The position numbers were made by a program, and so were the translations under genes. This document shows positions 1-5,431 of a stretch of DNA of 5,431 bases, piece after piece (the first letter of the stretch is position 1; each line of letters begins with the position of its first letter). Under the pieces are notes generated by a model. The model was not told the origin of the DNA and searched no databases. It saw only the letters and a list, made by a program, of their open reading frames with translations. Source of the stretch: an uncultured Ruminococcus sp. (GTDB lineage: Bacteria; Bacillota; Clostridia; Oscillospirales; CAG-272); contig CACXED010000192.1 in the NCBI GenBank assembly GCA_902766575.1, positions 1 through 5,431 of the forward strand, in the 5' to 3' direction.

Positions 1-1154
1 GGCTCGGCGTCCCTCCCGGAACGGTAAAGACCCGCCTTATGCGGGCGAGAAAACTCATAGGAGAGGGAATGAATATGGCAAGAGAATTTGGAAAGCGCAG
101 CTACAGACCCGAGGATATACGCTTCTGCGCGAGCGGAAATCAGCCCGACGGACTTCCGTGGAAGGCGGTCGAGCGGAAAATTCCGCAGAATATACTGCTC
201 GAAGCGAGCGGCAACCCGTCAACCGCCGAGGAGCTCTCGATGGAGCTCGGCATCGCGCTGCCCTATATGGAGGACGAGCTCGGAATACTCGAACGCGCGA
301 CGCTGCTCGAACGGGTCGGAGACAAGTATGTGACGAGCTTCTACATCGTCAGTCGCGAGACGCAGTTTGAAATCTGGCAGACCCTGCGCCGCGGCTCAAA
401 GGAGCGCGCGAAGCTCCTCGACGAGGCGATATCGGATAATTATAATGAGCTTCTGAAGCTCGTGAAGCCTGCCTGCTCAGAGGAGGATTTCAGATGGTTT
501 CTGTATGTGTCGCTTATCGACAGTACTCTGCACTTCGACAGGACGGTGTTCAAGCGTCCGAACGGTGGAAACTGGGGCTTCGTCGGATACGAGCAGGGCG
601 CGCAGATTCCAGAGAATAACTTCACGAACCACAACGTATACGGTACCGATACCACAAGGCTCAATCAATGCGCGGTTTACCGCTTCGGGTTCAGGGTGCT
701 TGAGTATTGCCCGGCGCTGAGCTATGAACGGATAGCGCTTTTCGGCAGACTTATGAAAAGCGGCGAGTGCGTCGATGCTCTGGTCGGAGCGGAGCACGAT
801 ATGCTCGAGGATCTGGTCGATTCCAAGCTCTTCCGGGTCGAGGACGGCAGGCTGATACCCAATATTGTCGTGCTCCTGCCCGGAGTCTGGGACGCGATAC
901 AGAGCCGTATTTTCGCTCATCCGTCGGGTCAGAAGCTCAAAGCCGCGCTGAAATCGCTCTTTGACGAGATAGTGAAGATACTCGCTGAAAACTCGAACGA
1001 GGCTTTACACCGGACGCTCGGCTACTACGCCAACGCTTTCATGTACGACACACGCGCGATGCTGATGGCTGACGAGGTAGAAGCGGGAGTGCTCAAAGTC
1101 CCCGAAAAGCCCGAGACCTCACTCGCCGGAACTTGGCTCGACATCGAGAAGTGA
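1..1154 (+). CDS. Sigma-70 family (ECF-like) sigma factor with long C-terminal extension, 5'-truncated
   Basis: The frame starting at base 3 is open from the left edge to the TGA at 1152-1154 (383 visible residues), so the start lies outside the window. The first visible residues, LGVPPGTVKTRLMRARKLI, are the end of sigma region 4.2, the helix-turn-helix that reads the -35 element. They run without a break into an extension of about 360 residues. Visible residues about 63-117 look like a winged helix (NPSTAEELSMELGIALPYMEDELGIL followed by a basic/beta hairpin part). Residues about 150-230 hold a Trp/Gly/Tyr-rich middle (NWGFVGYEQG), and about 242-292 resemble a second winged helix. I recall Clostridia sigma-like proteins with this architecture; the role of the extension is unknown, perhaps sensing or a second DNA contact. 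No membrane segment is seen. An internal start at ATG 69 or 75, behind an SD-like AGGAGAGGG at 59-67, is possible but not needed. The promoter, region 2 and targets are not visible. Confidence 0.82.
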   Translation, partial: LGVPPGTVKTRLMRARKLIGEGMNMAREFGKRSYRPEDIRFCASGNQPDGLPWKAVERKIPQNILLEASGNPSTAEELSMELGIALPYMEDELGILERATLLERVGDKYVTSFYIVSRETQFEIWQTLRRGSKERAKLLDEAISDNYNELLKLVKPACSEEDFRWFLYVSLIDSTLHFDRTVFKRPNGGNWGFVGYEQGAQIPENNFTNHNVYGTDTTRLNQCAVYRFGFRVLEYCPALSYERIALFGRLMKSGECVDALVGAEHDMLEDLVDSKLFRVEDGRLIPNIVVLLPGVWDAIQSRIFAHPSGQKLKAALKSLFDEIVKILAENSNEALHRTLGYYANAFMYDTRAMLMADEVEAGVLKVPEKPETSLAGTWLDIEK

Positions 1155-1156
1155 GC

Positions 1157-1181
1157 TCGCGGCTCCGGTGAACAGCCGCGA
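1157..1181 (+). terminator. Stem-loop just after the sigma-like gene; weak terminator candidate
   Basis: An 8-bp perfect stem, TCGCGGCT (1157-1164) with AGCCGCGA (1174-1181), encloses a 9-base loop and begins three bases after the stop codon. A terminator role is suggested by position only. No T-run follows directly (the next is TTTT at 1197-1200), so it may instead protect the mRNA 3' end, with termination further on. Confidence 0.4.
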
Positions 1182-1236
1182 CAGGCAAAATGTAGATTTT
1201 CGATTGAATACGCTCCTTTCGACCGATAAATAATCA

Positions 1237-1276
1237 AAATCCCGCTTCGGCGTTGACATTTGCCGCGGCGGGATTT
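1237..1276 (+). repeat. Interrupted inverted repeat overlapping the oxidoreductase promoter
   Basis: AAATCCCGC (1237-1245) is the exact reverse complement of GCGGGATTT (1268-1276). Inside it CGGC (1248-1251) pairs with GCCG (1262-1265), leaving loop GTTGACATTT. This gives 13 Watson-Crick pairs plus a possible T-G wobble at 1246/1267. The -35 hexamer lies in the loop and the first base of the -10 is the last base of the right arm. The A-rich left foot and T-rich right foot also look like an intrinsic terminator for the gene upstream, although the T-tract is short (ATTTATAAT). It could be a terminator, an operator, or both; the sequence alone does not decide. Confidence 0.55.
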
Positions 1277-1281
1277 ATAAT
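1253..1281 (+). promoter_or_regulatory. Consensus SigA-type promoter for the Gfo/Idh/MocA oxidoreductase
   Basis: TTGACA (1253-1258) and TATAAT (1276-1281) both match the housekeeping consensus at all six positions and are 17 bp apart, the optimal spacing. Transcription would start near 1288, leaving a leader of about 29 bases that carries GGAGG at 1306-1310, six bases before ATG 1317. A promoter this perfect is expected to be strong unless held down; the inverted repeat across it is a natural place for a repressor. Confidence 0.85.
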
Positions 1282-1316
1282 ATTGATATATTCTATTTGT
1301 TTATCGGAGGAAGATT

Positions 1317-2429
1317 ATGTCAAAAATCAGGGTTATGCTCGCCGGGATCGGCGGGTACGGCGAATTATATCTGAACCGCCTTTTCAAGCTCGCCGACGCG
1401 GGCGAGGTCTCGGTCGAGGGGCTGGTCGACCCCTATCCGAGCCCGAAGCATATGGACGAAATCAACTCCCGCGGGTGGAAAATCTACAACAGTCTCGGCG
1501 AGTTCTACGCCGAGCGCGAATGTGAGCTCGCCTGCATCGCGACGCCTATACAGTTCCACACGCCGATGATGCTCGAAGCGCTTGAGCACGGCAGCAACGT
1601 TCTCTGCGAAAAGCCGCTGACCGGAGATGTCCGCGATATCGAGCGTCTGATTTCCGCTCGCGACCGCGCCGGAAAATTCGTGATGATCGGCTATCAGTGG
1701 TCGTACAGCGACGCGATCCTCTCGATGAAGCGCGATATCTTAGACGGGCTTTACGGCAAGCCGGAGTTTCTGAAAACTCTGGTGCTCTGGCCGCGGAATA
1801 AGGCGTATTTCCATCGCGGCACCGGCTGGGCAGGGAAGATCAGGGCGAGCGACGGCACGCTTATCCTCGACAGCGTCGCGAACAACGCGTCGGCGCACTA
1901 TCTGCACAATATCTTCTTCACGCTCGGAGACAGTCTTGCCGCCGCCGAAACGCCTGTGACGGTCAGCGCGAAGCTCAGCCGCGCGAATCCTATCGAGAAC
2001 TTCGACACCTCGGTCATCGAGTGCGGCTTTGCGAGCGGCGCAAAGGCGCTCTACATCGCGTCCCACGCCATAGACAAAACTCAGAACCCGGTCTTTGAGT
2101 ACCGTTTTGAGAGGGGTACGATCAGCTTTGAGGAGAGCGAAGTCAGGCACATAATCGGACGGCTCGCAGACGGCAGTGTGCGCGACTACGGCGATCCCTT
2201 TGCCGACGATATGCACAAGCTCGACGTCGCGATAGCTAACGTCAGCCTCGCAAAGCCCTTCGTACCCTGCGGAATCGAGACCGCGTCGGCGCAGGTGCGC
2301 TGCATAGCCGAGTGTGCAAAGCTCCCGATAGCCGATTTCCCGGAGGAGAGAAAGCGTCTCGCGCCCGGAGAGCTCACCTATGTCGACGGGCTTTTTGAGG
2401 AGCTGAAGTCGCTCTACGAGCGTTCGTGA
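1317..2429 (+). CDS. Gfo/Idh/MocA family NAD(P)-dependent oxidoreductase
   Basis: A 370-residue protein, a usual length for this family of cytoplasmic dehydrogenases acting on sugars, inositols and related polyols. The N-terminal Rossmann fold starts with IRVMLAGIGGYGE (about residues 4-16), a glycine-rich dinucleotide-binding loop, and acidic D38 ends a later strand (GLVDPY). ATPIQFH (75-81) and CEKPLTGD (97-104) are the family's cofactor and active-site motifs; K99 of EKP is the usual catalytic lysine. The second half is the alpha/beta substrate domain; the segment LDSVANNASAHYLHNIFFTLG (split at 184-204) takes the place of the usual Asp/His catalytic helix, with H194 and H197 as candidates. 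Start ATG 1317 has GGAGG six bases upstream. Substrate cannot be told: no transporter, kinase or isomerase is adjacent. It has its own consensus promoter and appears monocistronic. Confidence 0.9.
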   Translation: MSKIRVMLAGIGGYGELYLNRLFKLADAGEVSVEGLVDPYPSPKHMDEINSRGWKIYNSLGEFYAERECELACIATPIQFHTPMMLEALEHGSNVLCEKPLTGDVRDIERLISARDRAGKFVMIGYQWSYSDAILSMKRDILDGLYGKPEFLKTLVLWPRNKAYFHRGTGWAGKIRASDGTLILDSVANNASAHYLHNIFFTLGDSLAAAETPVTVSAKLSRANPIENFDTSVIECGFASGAKALYIASHAIDKTQNPVFEYRFERGTISFEESEVRHIIGRLADGSVRDYGDPFADDMHKLDVAIANVSLAKPFVPCGIETASAQVRCIAECAKLPIADFPEERKRLAPGELTYVDGLFEELKSLYERS

Positions 2430-2563
2430 GCCGCCAAAACCCGATAATTTTGTATAGGTTGTTGAAAACTATCATTAAATTTTGAATATTTGGCACAAAA
2501 TTCGGCATATTTTGATATTTACATAAAATACGAAAAATGTTACAATATATATTACTCACAGAT
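2430..2563. other. AT-rich intergenic stretch upstream of mtaB
   Basis: This stretch is far more AT-rich than the flanking genes. It holds AATTTTG at 2446-2452 and 2478-2484 and its reverse complement CAAAATT at 2496-2502; the last two form a 7-bp inverted repeat with an 11-base loop. TTTTGAATATTT (2480-2491) is echoed by TTTTGATATTT (2510-2520). A poorer promoter-like pair, TTGAAA (2462-2467) and AATATT (2485-2490) 17 bp apart, is also present. These could be operator or UP-element-like sequences, but chance repeats are expected in such AT-rich DNA. No coding signal is seen and no hairpin lies directly after the oxidoreductase stop. Confidence 0.35.
2518..2546 (+). promoter_or_regulatory. 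Extended -10 promoter upstream of mtaB
   Basis: TTTACA (2518-2523, 5 of 6) and TACAAT (2541-2546, 5 of 6) are separated by 17 bp. TG at 2538-2539 precedes the -10 by one base, giving the extended -10 form TGTTACAAT. A run AAAAA sits in the spacer. Transcription would begin near 2553, only about 11 bases before the hairpin at 2564, so the RNA would start with that hairpin and its U-tract. Confidence 0.68.
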
Positions 2564-2605
2564 GGGCGGCATAGCCATGTGCCGCCCGCGGCATTTTTGT
2601 TTTTT
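2564..2605 (+). terminator. GC-rich hairpin(s) followed by a T-tract: terminator or leader attenuator
   Basis: GGGCGGCA (2564-2571) pairs perfectly with TGCCGCCC (2580-2587). The same middle arm, TGCCG (2580-2584), can instead pair with CGGCA (2589-2593), and this shorter hairpin is followed at once by TTTTTGTTTTTT (2594-2605), the form of an intrinsic terminator. The two hairpins exclude each other. It may simply end transcription from the oxidoreductase, whose stop is 135 bases upstream, but the good promoter at 2518-2546 lies before it, so it would also be in the mtaB leader. Confidence 0.65.
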
Positions 2606-2616
2606 AAGATCCTGAG

Positions 2617-3945
2617 GTGTTCAAAATAGAAACGAGTAATATATACAAGCGTGTCGGAATAATGACGCTTGGATGTAAGGTCAACCAGTACGAGAGCGAG
2701 GCTATCGCCGAGGAATTTGAAAAGTACGGCTTCATTATCGGACGCTTTTCCGAAAAATGCGGCATCTATATCATAAATACCTGCACCGTCACCGCCGAGA
2801 GCGACCGCAAAACCCGCCAGATGATCCGCCGGGCCGCGCGCCACAATCCCAGCGCGTACATACTTGTCACCGGATGCTACGCGCAGCTCAATCCCGGAAA
2901 GACCGCCGGAATCGACGGCGTAGATTTCGTCTGCGGCAACAGAAACAAGCTCAGACTCATAGACGCGGCGCTCGGGCTCATCGCGTCGGGCGAAAAGAAC
3001 GGAGCCGCCGATATCAAGGTCGACGAGATAAGAAACGCTCCCATCGAGCCGATGTGTATCCGCGCTTCCGAGCGCACCCGCGCCTTTGTCAAGATCGAGG
3101 ACGGCTGCGACAACCGCTGCGCCTACTGTATAGTTCCCGAAGCCCGCGGCTCTGTGCGCTCCAAGGCTCCAGCCGACGTCATCGCCGAGGTCAGGGGACT
3201 TGTCGCTAACGGCTATCGCGAGATAGTTCTGACCGGAATCGAGACCGCTTCCTACGGCAAGGACTTCCCGGACGGCTACCGTCTCGCCGAGCTCATCGCC
3301 GACGTGGACAAGATTCCCGGCGTGGAGCGCATACGTCTCGGTTCGCTCGAGCCGTCGCTGATGAAGCCGGATTTTGTCGACAAATTAGCAAAGGTGAAGC
3401 ATCTCTGCCCGAATTTCCATCTCTCGATGCAGTCGGGCTCGTCGGGCGTGCTCGCGTCTATGAAGCGAAGATACAACGCCGAGACGATCGAAAAGTATAT
3501 CGGCTATATCCGCGAGAAGATACCCGGAGTCACCTTTACCGCCGATATCATCGTCGGCTTCCCGGGCGAGACCGAGGAGCAGTATCTCGAGACCGAGAGC
3601 TTTGTCCGCCGCGTGAAGTTCACACATCTGCACGTTTTCCCATACTCCAAGCGTCCCGGAACTGTCGCCGCCGAGATGGAGAACCAGATCCCCGAGAATG
3701 TCAAGAACGAGCGTCTCCAGCGTCTCGAAACTGCCGAGCGCGAGGTGCTTTTCGATATGGCAGGGGACTATATCGGCAAGCAGAAAGAGGTGCTTTTCGA
3801 ATCCTGCGAGGACGGCAGAGCCGTCGGACACACGCCCGAGTTCCTCGAGGTCGCGGTCATAACTCCCGACGATCTCCACAATCAGGTAAAGACTGTCAAG
3901 CTCAACGGCTTTGACGGCGGAATTTTCACCGGATTTATAATTTAA
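2617..3945 (+). CDS. mtaB: tRNA (N6-L-threonylcarbamoyladenosine(37)-C2)-methylthiotransferase
   Basis: A radical-SAM enzyme that adds a methylthio group to t6A37 of ANN-decoding tRNAs, making ms2t6A and so helping reading fidelity. The 442 residues show all three domains. The N-terminal UPF0004 domain begins TLGCKVNQYE and has its cluster cysteines at C20, C56 (NTCTVT) and C87 (VTGCYAQ). The radical-SAM core has CDNRCAYC (C164, C168, C171), binding the SAM-cleaving [4Fe-4S] cluster, then LTGIE, RLGSLEPS, HLSMQSGS and DIIVGFPGE. A TRAM-like RNA-binding tail fills the last 65 or so residues. TLGCKVNQYE and the length favour MtaB over MiaB or RimO. The start is uncertain: an in-frame TAA at 2605-2607 limits extension, and GTG 2617 is the only standard start before ATG 2662, which would remove the first beta strand. 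GTG 2617 lacks a good SD; GAGGTG at 2614-2619 would be well spaced for an ATA at 2626. Confidence 0.94.
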   Translation: MFKIETSNIYKRVGIMTLGCKVNQYESEAIAEEFEKYGFIIGRFSEKCGIYIINTCTVTAESDRKTRQMIRRAARHNPSAYILVTGCYAQLNPGKTAGIDGVDFVCGNRNKLRLIDAALGLIASGEKNGAADIKVDEIRNAPIEPMCIRASERTRAFVKIEDGCDNRCAYCIVPEARGSVRSKAPADVIAEVRGLVANGYREIVLTGIETASYGKDFPDGYRLAELIADVDKIPGVERIRLGSLEPSLMKPDFVDKLAKVKHLCPNFHLSMQSGSSGVLASMKRRYNAETIEKYIGYIREKIPGVTFTADIIVGFPGETEEQYLETESFVRRVKFTHLHVFPYSKRPGTVAAEMENQIPENVKNERLQRLETAEREVLFDMAGDYIGKQKEVLFESCEDGRAVGHTPEFLEVAVITPDDLHNQVKTVKLNGFDGGIFTGFII

Positions 3946-3952
3946 TCGGATT

Positions 3953-3987
3953 AACTGTGCGCAGATGCTTGCATTTGCGCACAGTTT
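3953..3987 (+). terminator. Strong stem-loop after mtaB, probable terminator
   Basis: AACTGTGCGCA (3953-3963) pairs perfectly with TGCGCACAGTT (3976-3986), and ATG (3965-3967) continues the stem with CAT (3972-3974) after a G-T wobble, leaving a CTTG loop. It starts seven bases past the mtaB stop. Only TTT follows on the + strand before GTG, so it is a terminator with a poor U-tract; the symmetric stem could also serve as an operator, since the purL promoter overlaps its right half. Confidence 0.62.
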
Positions 3988-3997
3988 GTGATATAAT
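3969..3997 (+). promoter_or_regulatory. Extended -10 promoter for purL
   Basis: TATAAT (3992-3997) is a perfect -10 and is preceded by TGA (3989-3991), giving the extended form TGATATAAT. The -35 position 17 bp upstream is TTGCAT (3969-3974), matching only the TTG; an extended -10 can compensate. Transcription would start near 4004, giving a leader of about 52 bases with no room for a purine riboswitch. A second TATAAT at 4012-4017 lacks a fitting -35. Confidence 0.65.
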
Positions 3998-4055
3998 AGA
4001 AGTATATTTAATATAATGTCGAAAAACCTTAATAACAAGTGATAAGGAGTTTATA

Positions 4056-5431
4056 ATGGTCTACAGAATTTACGTTGAAAAGCAGCCCGCCCATGCGGTC
4101 GAAGCGCGTTCGCTCTTTGCGGACATCCGCGAGAACCTGATGATAAGCTCGCTCAAAGCGCTGAGAGTGCTCAACCGCTACGACGTGGAGGGCATCTCCG
4201 AGGAGGTCTTTGCCCGCGCAAAGAACACCATCTTCTCCGAGCCGCAGAGCGATCTCGTCTTTGACGAGCTGACCTCCGACAAGGGCGACCGAATCTTTGC
4301 CGTCGAGTACCTCCCGGGTCAGTTCGACCAGAGAGCCGATTCCTGCGCTCAGTGCATACAGCTCCTCACCTACGAGGAGAGACCCGCGGTCAGAACCGCC
4401 AAGATCTACATCCTCTCGGGCGAGCTCTCCGACGACGAGCTTGCAAAGATCAAGCACTACGTCATCAACCCGGTCGAGAGCCGCGAGGCTTCGCTCGACA
4501 AGCCCGAGACCCTCGCCGAGCAGTTCCATATCCCGACGACTGTCGAGACTATCGACGGCTTCATCGGCTACGGCGAGAACGAGCTGCACGCTTTCCTCGA
4601 TAAGTACGCCCTCGCGATGGACTACGACGACGTGGTTTTCTGCCAGAGCTACTTCAAGAACGAGGAGAAGCGCGACCCGACCATCTCCGAGATCAGACTT
4701 ATCGACTCCTACTGGTCGGATCACTGCCGTCACACCACCTTCCTCACCGCGATCGACGAGGTTAAGATCGGCAGCGATTTCATCAAGGAGACCTTTGACG
4801 ACTACCTCGAAAAGCGTAAGCTCGTCTACGGCGCGAGACACAAGAATGTCACGCTGATGGATATGGCTACCATCGCCGCTAAATATCTCAAAAAGACCGG
4901 AGTTCTCAAGAACCTCGACGAATCCGAGGAAATCAACGCCTGCTCGGTTAAAATTAAGGTCGACGTCGACGGCAAGCCCGAGGACTGGCTTCTGATGTTC
5001 AAGAACGAAACTCACAACCATCCGACCGAGATCGAGCCCTTCGGAGGCGCGGCGACCTGCCTCGGCGGAGCTATCCGCGACCCGCTTTCGGGCAGAGCCT
5101 ACGTCTATCAGGCGATGCGCGTCACCGGCTGCGCAGACCCGAGAACGCCTGTTGCCGAGACTATCCCCGGAAAGCTCCCGCAGTCCAAGATCACTCACGG
5201 CGCGTCGGCGGGCTACTCGTCCTACGGCAACCAGATCGGACTTGCCACCGGCGCGGTCTATGAAATTTATCACCCGAACTACGTCGCAAAGCACCTCGAA
5301 ATCGGTGCGGTCGTCGGAGCGGCTCCCGAGAAGAACGTCGTCCGCGAATGTCCGATCCCCGGAGACCTGATAATCCTGCTCGGCGGACGCACCGGACGCG
5401 ACGGCTGCGGCGGAGCTACCGGCTCGTCCAA
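4056..5431 (+). CDS. purL: Phosphoribosylformylglycinamidine (FGAM) synthase, long single-chain form, 3'-truncated
   Basis: FGAM synthase catalyses the fourth step of de novo purine synthesis: FGAR, ATP and glutamine give FGAM, ADP, phosphate and glutamate. The frame from ATG 4056 stays open to the right edge (458 codons). SD AAGGAG (4044-4049) stands six bases before the start. Residues 1 to about 90 (MVYRIYVEKQPAH...) form the PurS-like N-terminal domain. The linker carries SDHCRHTTF (221-229), with the histidine region known in the family to shape the active site. KNETHNHPTEIEPFGG (316-331) and the following CLGGAIRD are the ATP-binding motifs of the first synthetase half; YSSYGNQIG (388-396) and GGRTGRDGCGGATGSS (443-458) follow. 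The N-terminal fusion shows this is the large PurSLQ-type enzyme, usually about 1,240 residues, so the second synthetase half and the glutaminase domain should lie beyond the window. Strong preference for C-ending codons fits high expression. Confidence 0.95.
   Translation, partial: MVYRIYVEKQPAHAVEARSLFADIRENLMISSLKALRVLNRYDVEGISEEVFARAKNTIFSEPQSDLVFDELTSDKGDRIFAVEYLPGQFDQRADSCAQCIQLLTYEERPAVRTAKIYILSGELSDDELAKIKHYVINPVESREASLDKPETLAEQFHIPTTVETIDGFIGYGENELHAFLDKYALAMDYDDVVFCQSYFKNEEKRDPTISEIRLIDSYWSDHCRHTTFLTAIDEVKIGSDFIKETFDDYLEKRKLVYGARHKNVTLMDMATIAAKYLKKTGVLKNLDESEEINACSVKIKVDVDGKPEDWLLMFKNETHNHPTEIEPFGGAATCLGGAIRDPLSGRAYVYQAMRVTGCADPRTPVAETIPGKLPQSKITHGASAGYSSYGNQIGLATGAVYEIYHPNYVAKHLEIGAVVGAAPEKNVVRECPIPGDLIILLGGRTGRDGCGGATGSS

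Noticed and set aside
39..41. ATG at 39 as the true start of the first gene
   Set aside because: The frame is open upstream and encodes the first half of sigma region 4.2 (LGVPPGTVKTRL), so this methionine is internal.
1740..2216. Open frame on the - strand (158 codons) within the oxidoreductase gene
   Set aside because: It is antisense to a well-supported family protein and shows no domain of its own.
2462..2490. TTGAAA and AATATT as the mtaB promoter
   Set aside because: The -10 matches at only four positions and there is no extended TG; the pair at 2518-2546 is clearly better.
4012..4017. Second TATAAT as a further purL promoter
   Set aside because: No acceptable -35 at 16-18 bp; TTGTGA at 3986-3991 would need a 20-bp spacer. 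It is probably chance in AT-rich DNA.
3385..4038. Open frame on the - strand (217 codons) across the end of mtaB and the following gap
   Set aside because: It lies opposite the conserved radical-SAM and TRAM parts of mtaB, has no SD or known motif, and runs through the terminator hairpin.
3998..4055. Purine or related riboswitch in front of purL
   Set aside because: The predicted leader is about 50 bases, AT-rich and without the three-way junction elements or conserved loops of purine riboswitches.
4297..4857. Open + frame of 186 codons inside purL
   Set aside because: The translation is a low-complexity Ser/Arg/Thr string, the typical out-of-frame reading of a GC-rich gene.
4029..5294. Long open frame on the - strand (421 codons) opposite purL
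   Set aside because: It is a mirror of the strongly biased GAG/GAC/CTC codons of purL. Its translation is rich in Val, Leu, Asp and Gly with no recognisable motif, while the + strand has multiple exact PurL motifs.

Overview
The window reads as a piece of a bacterial chromosome from the Clostridia, most likely an Oscillospirales/Ruminococcaceae-type gut anaerobe. The reasons are: GC-rich genes rich in C- or G-ending codons and separated by short AT-rich gaps; AGGAGG-type ribosome binding sites; consensus SigA promoters; a long single-chain PurL of the type common in Clostridia; and an ECF-type sigma factor with a long C-terminal extension of a kind I associate with Firmicutes. The genus is inference. 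No mobile element, CRISPR array, tRNA or rRNA is visible.

Layout, all genes on the + strand: (1) the 3' part of a sigma-70-family regulator (open at the left edge, to 1154), which ends region 4.2 of the sigma factor and continues in the same frame into about 360 residues of extension with one clear and one possible winged-helix segment; (2) a 162-bp gap with a stem-loop and a perfect-consensus promoter embedded in an inverted repeat; (3) a Gfo/Idh/MocA-family NAD(P)-dependent oxidoreductase (1317-2429); (4) a 187-bp AT-rich gap with a good extended -10 promoter followed almost at once by a GC-rich hairpin and T-tract; (5) mtaB, a radical-SAM tRNA methylthiotransferase (2617-3945), whose start codon is non-ATG; (6) a 110-bp gap with a strong terminator-like hairpin and an extended -10 promoter; (7) the first 458 codons of purL, FGAM synthase of de novo purine synthesis, cut by the right edge.

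The genes do not form an obvious pathway. The three complete gaps each contain a hairpin and a plausible promoter, so each gene looks like its own transcription unit: transcription regulation, sugar/polyol-type redox chemistry, tRNA modification and purine synthesis. The parts most worth a second look are the sigma factor extension, the hairpin-promoter overlaps before the oxidoreductase and purL, and the mtaB leader, where competing hairpins, a U-tract and a tiny frame ending one base before the mtaB start suggest attenuation. I see no clear sign of an undescribed multi-gene system here.
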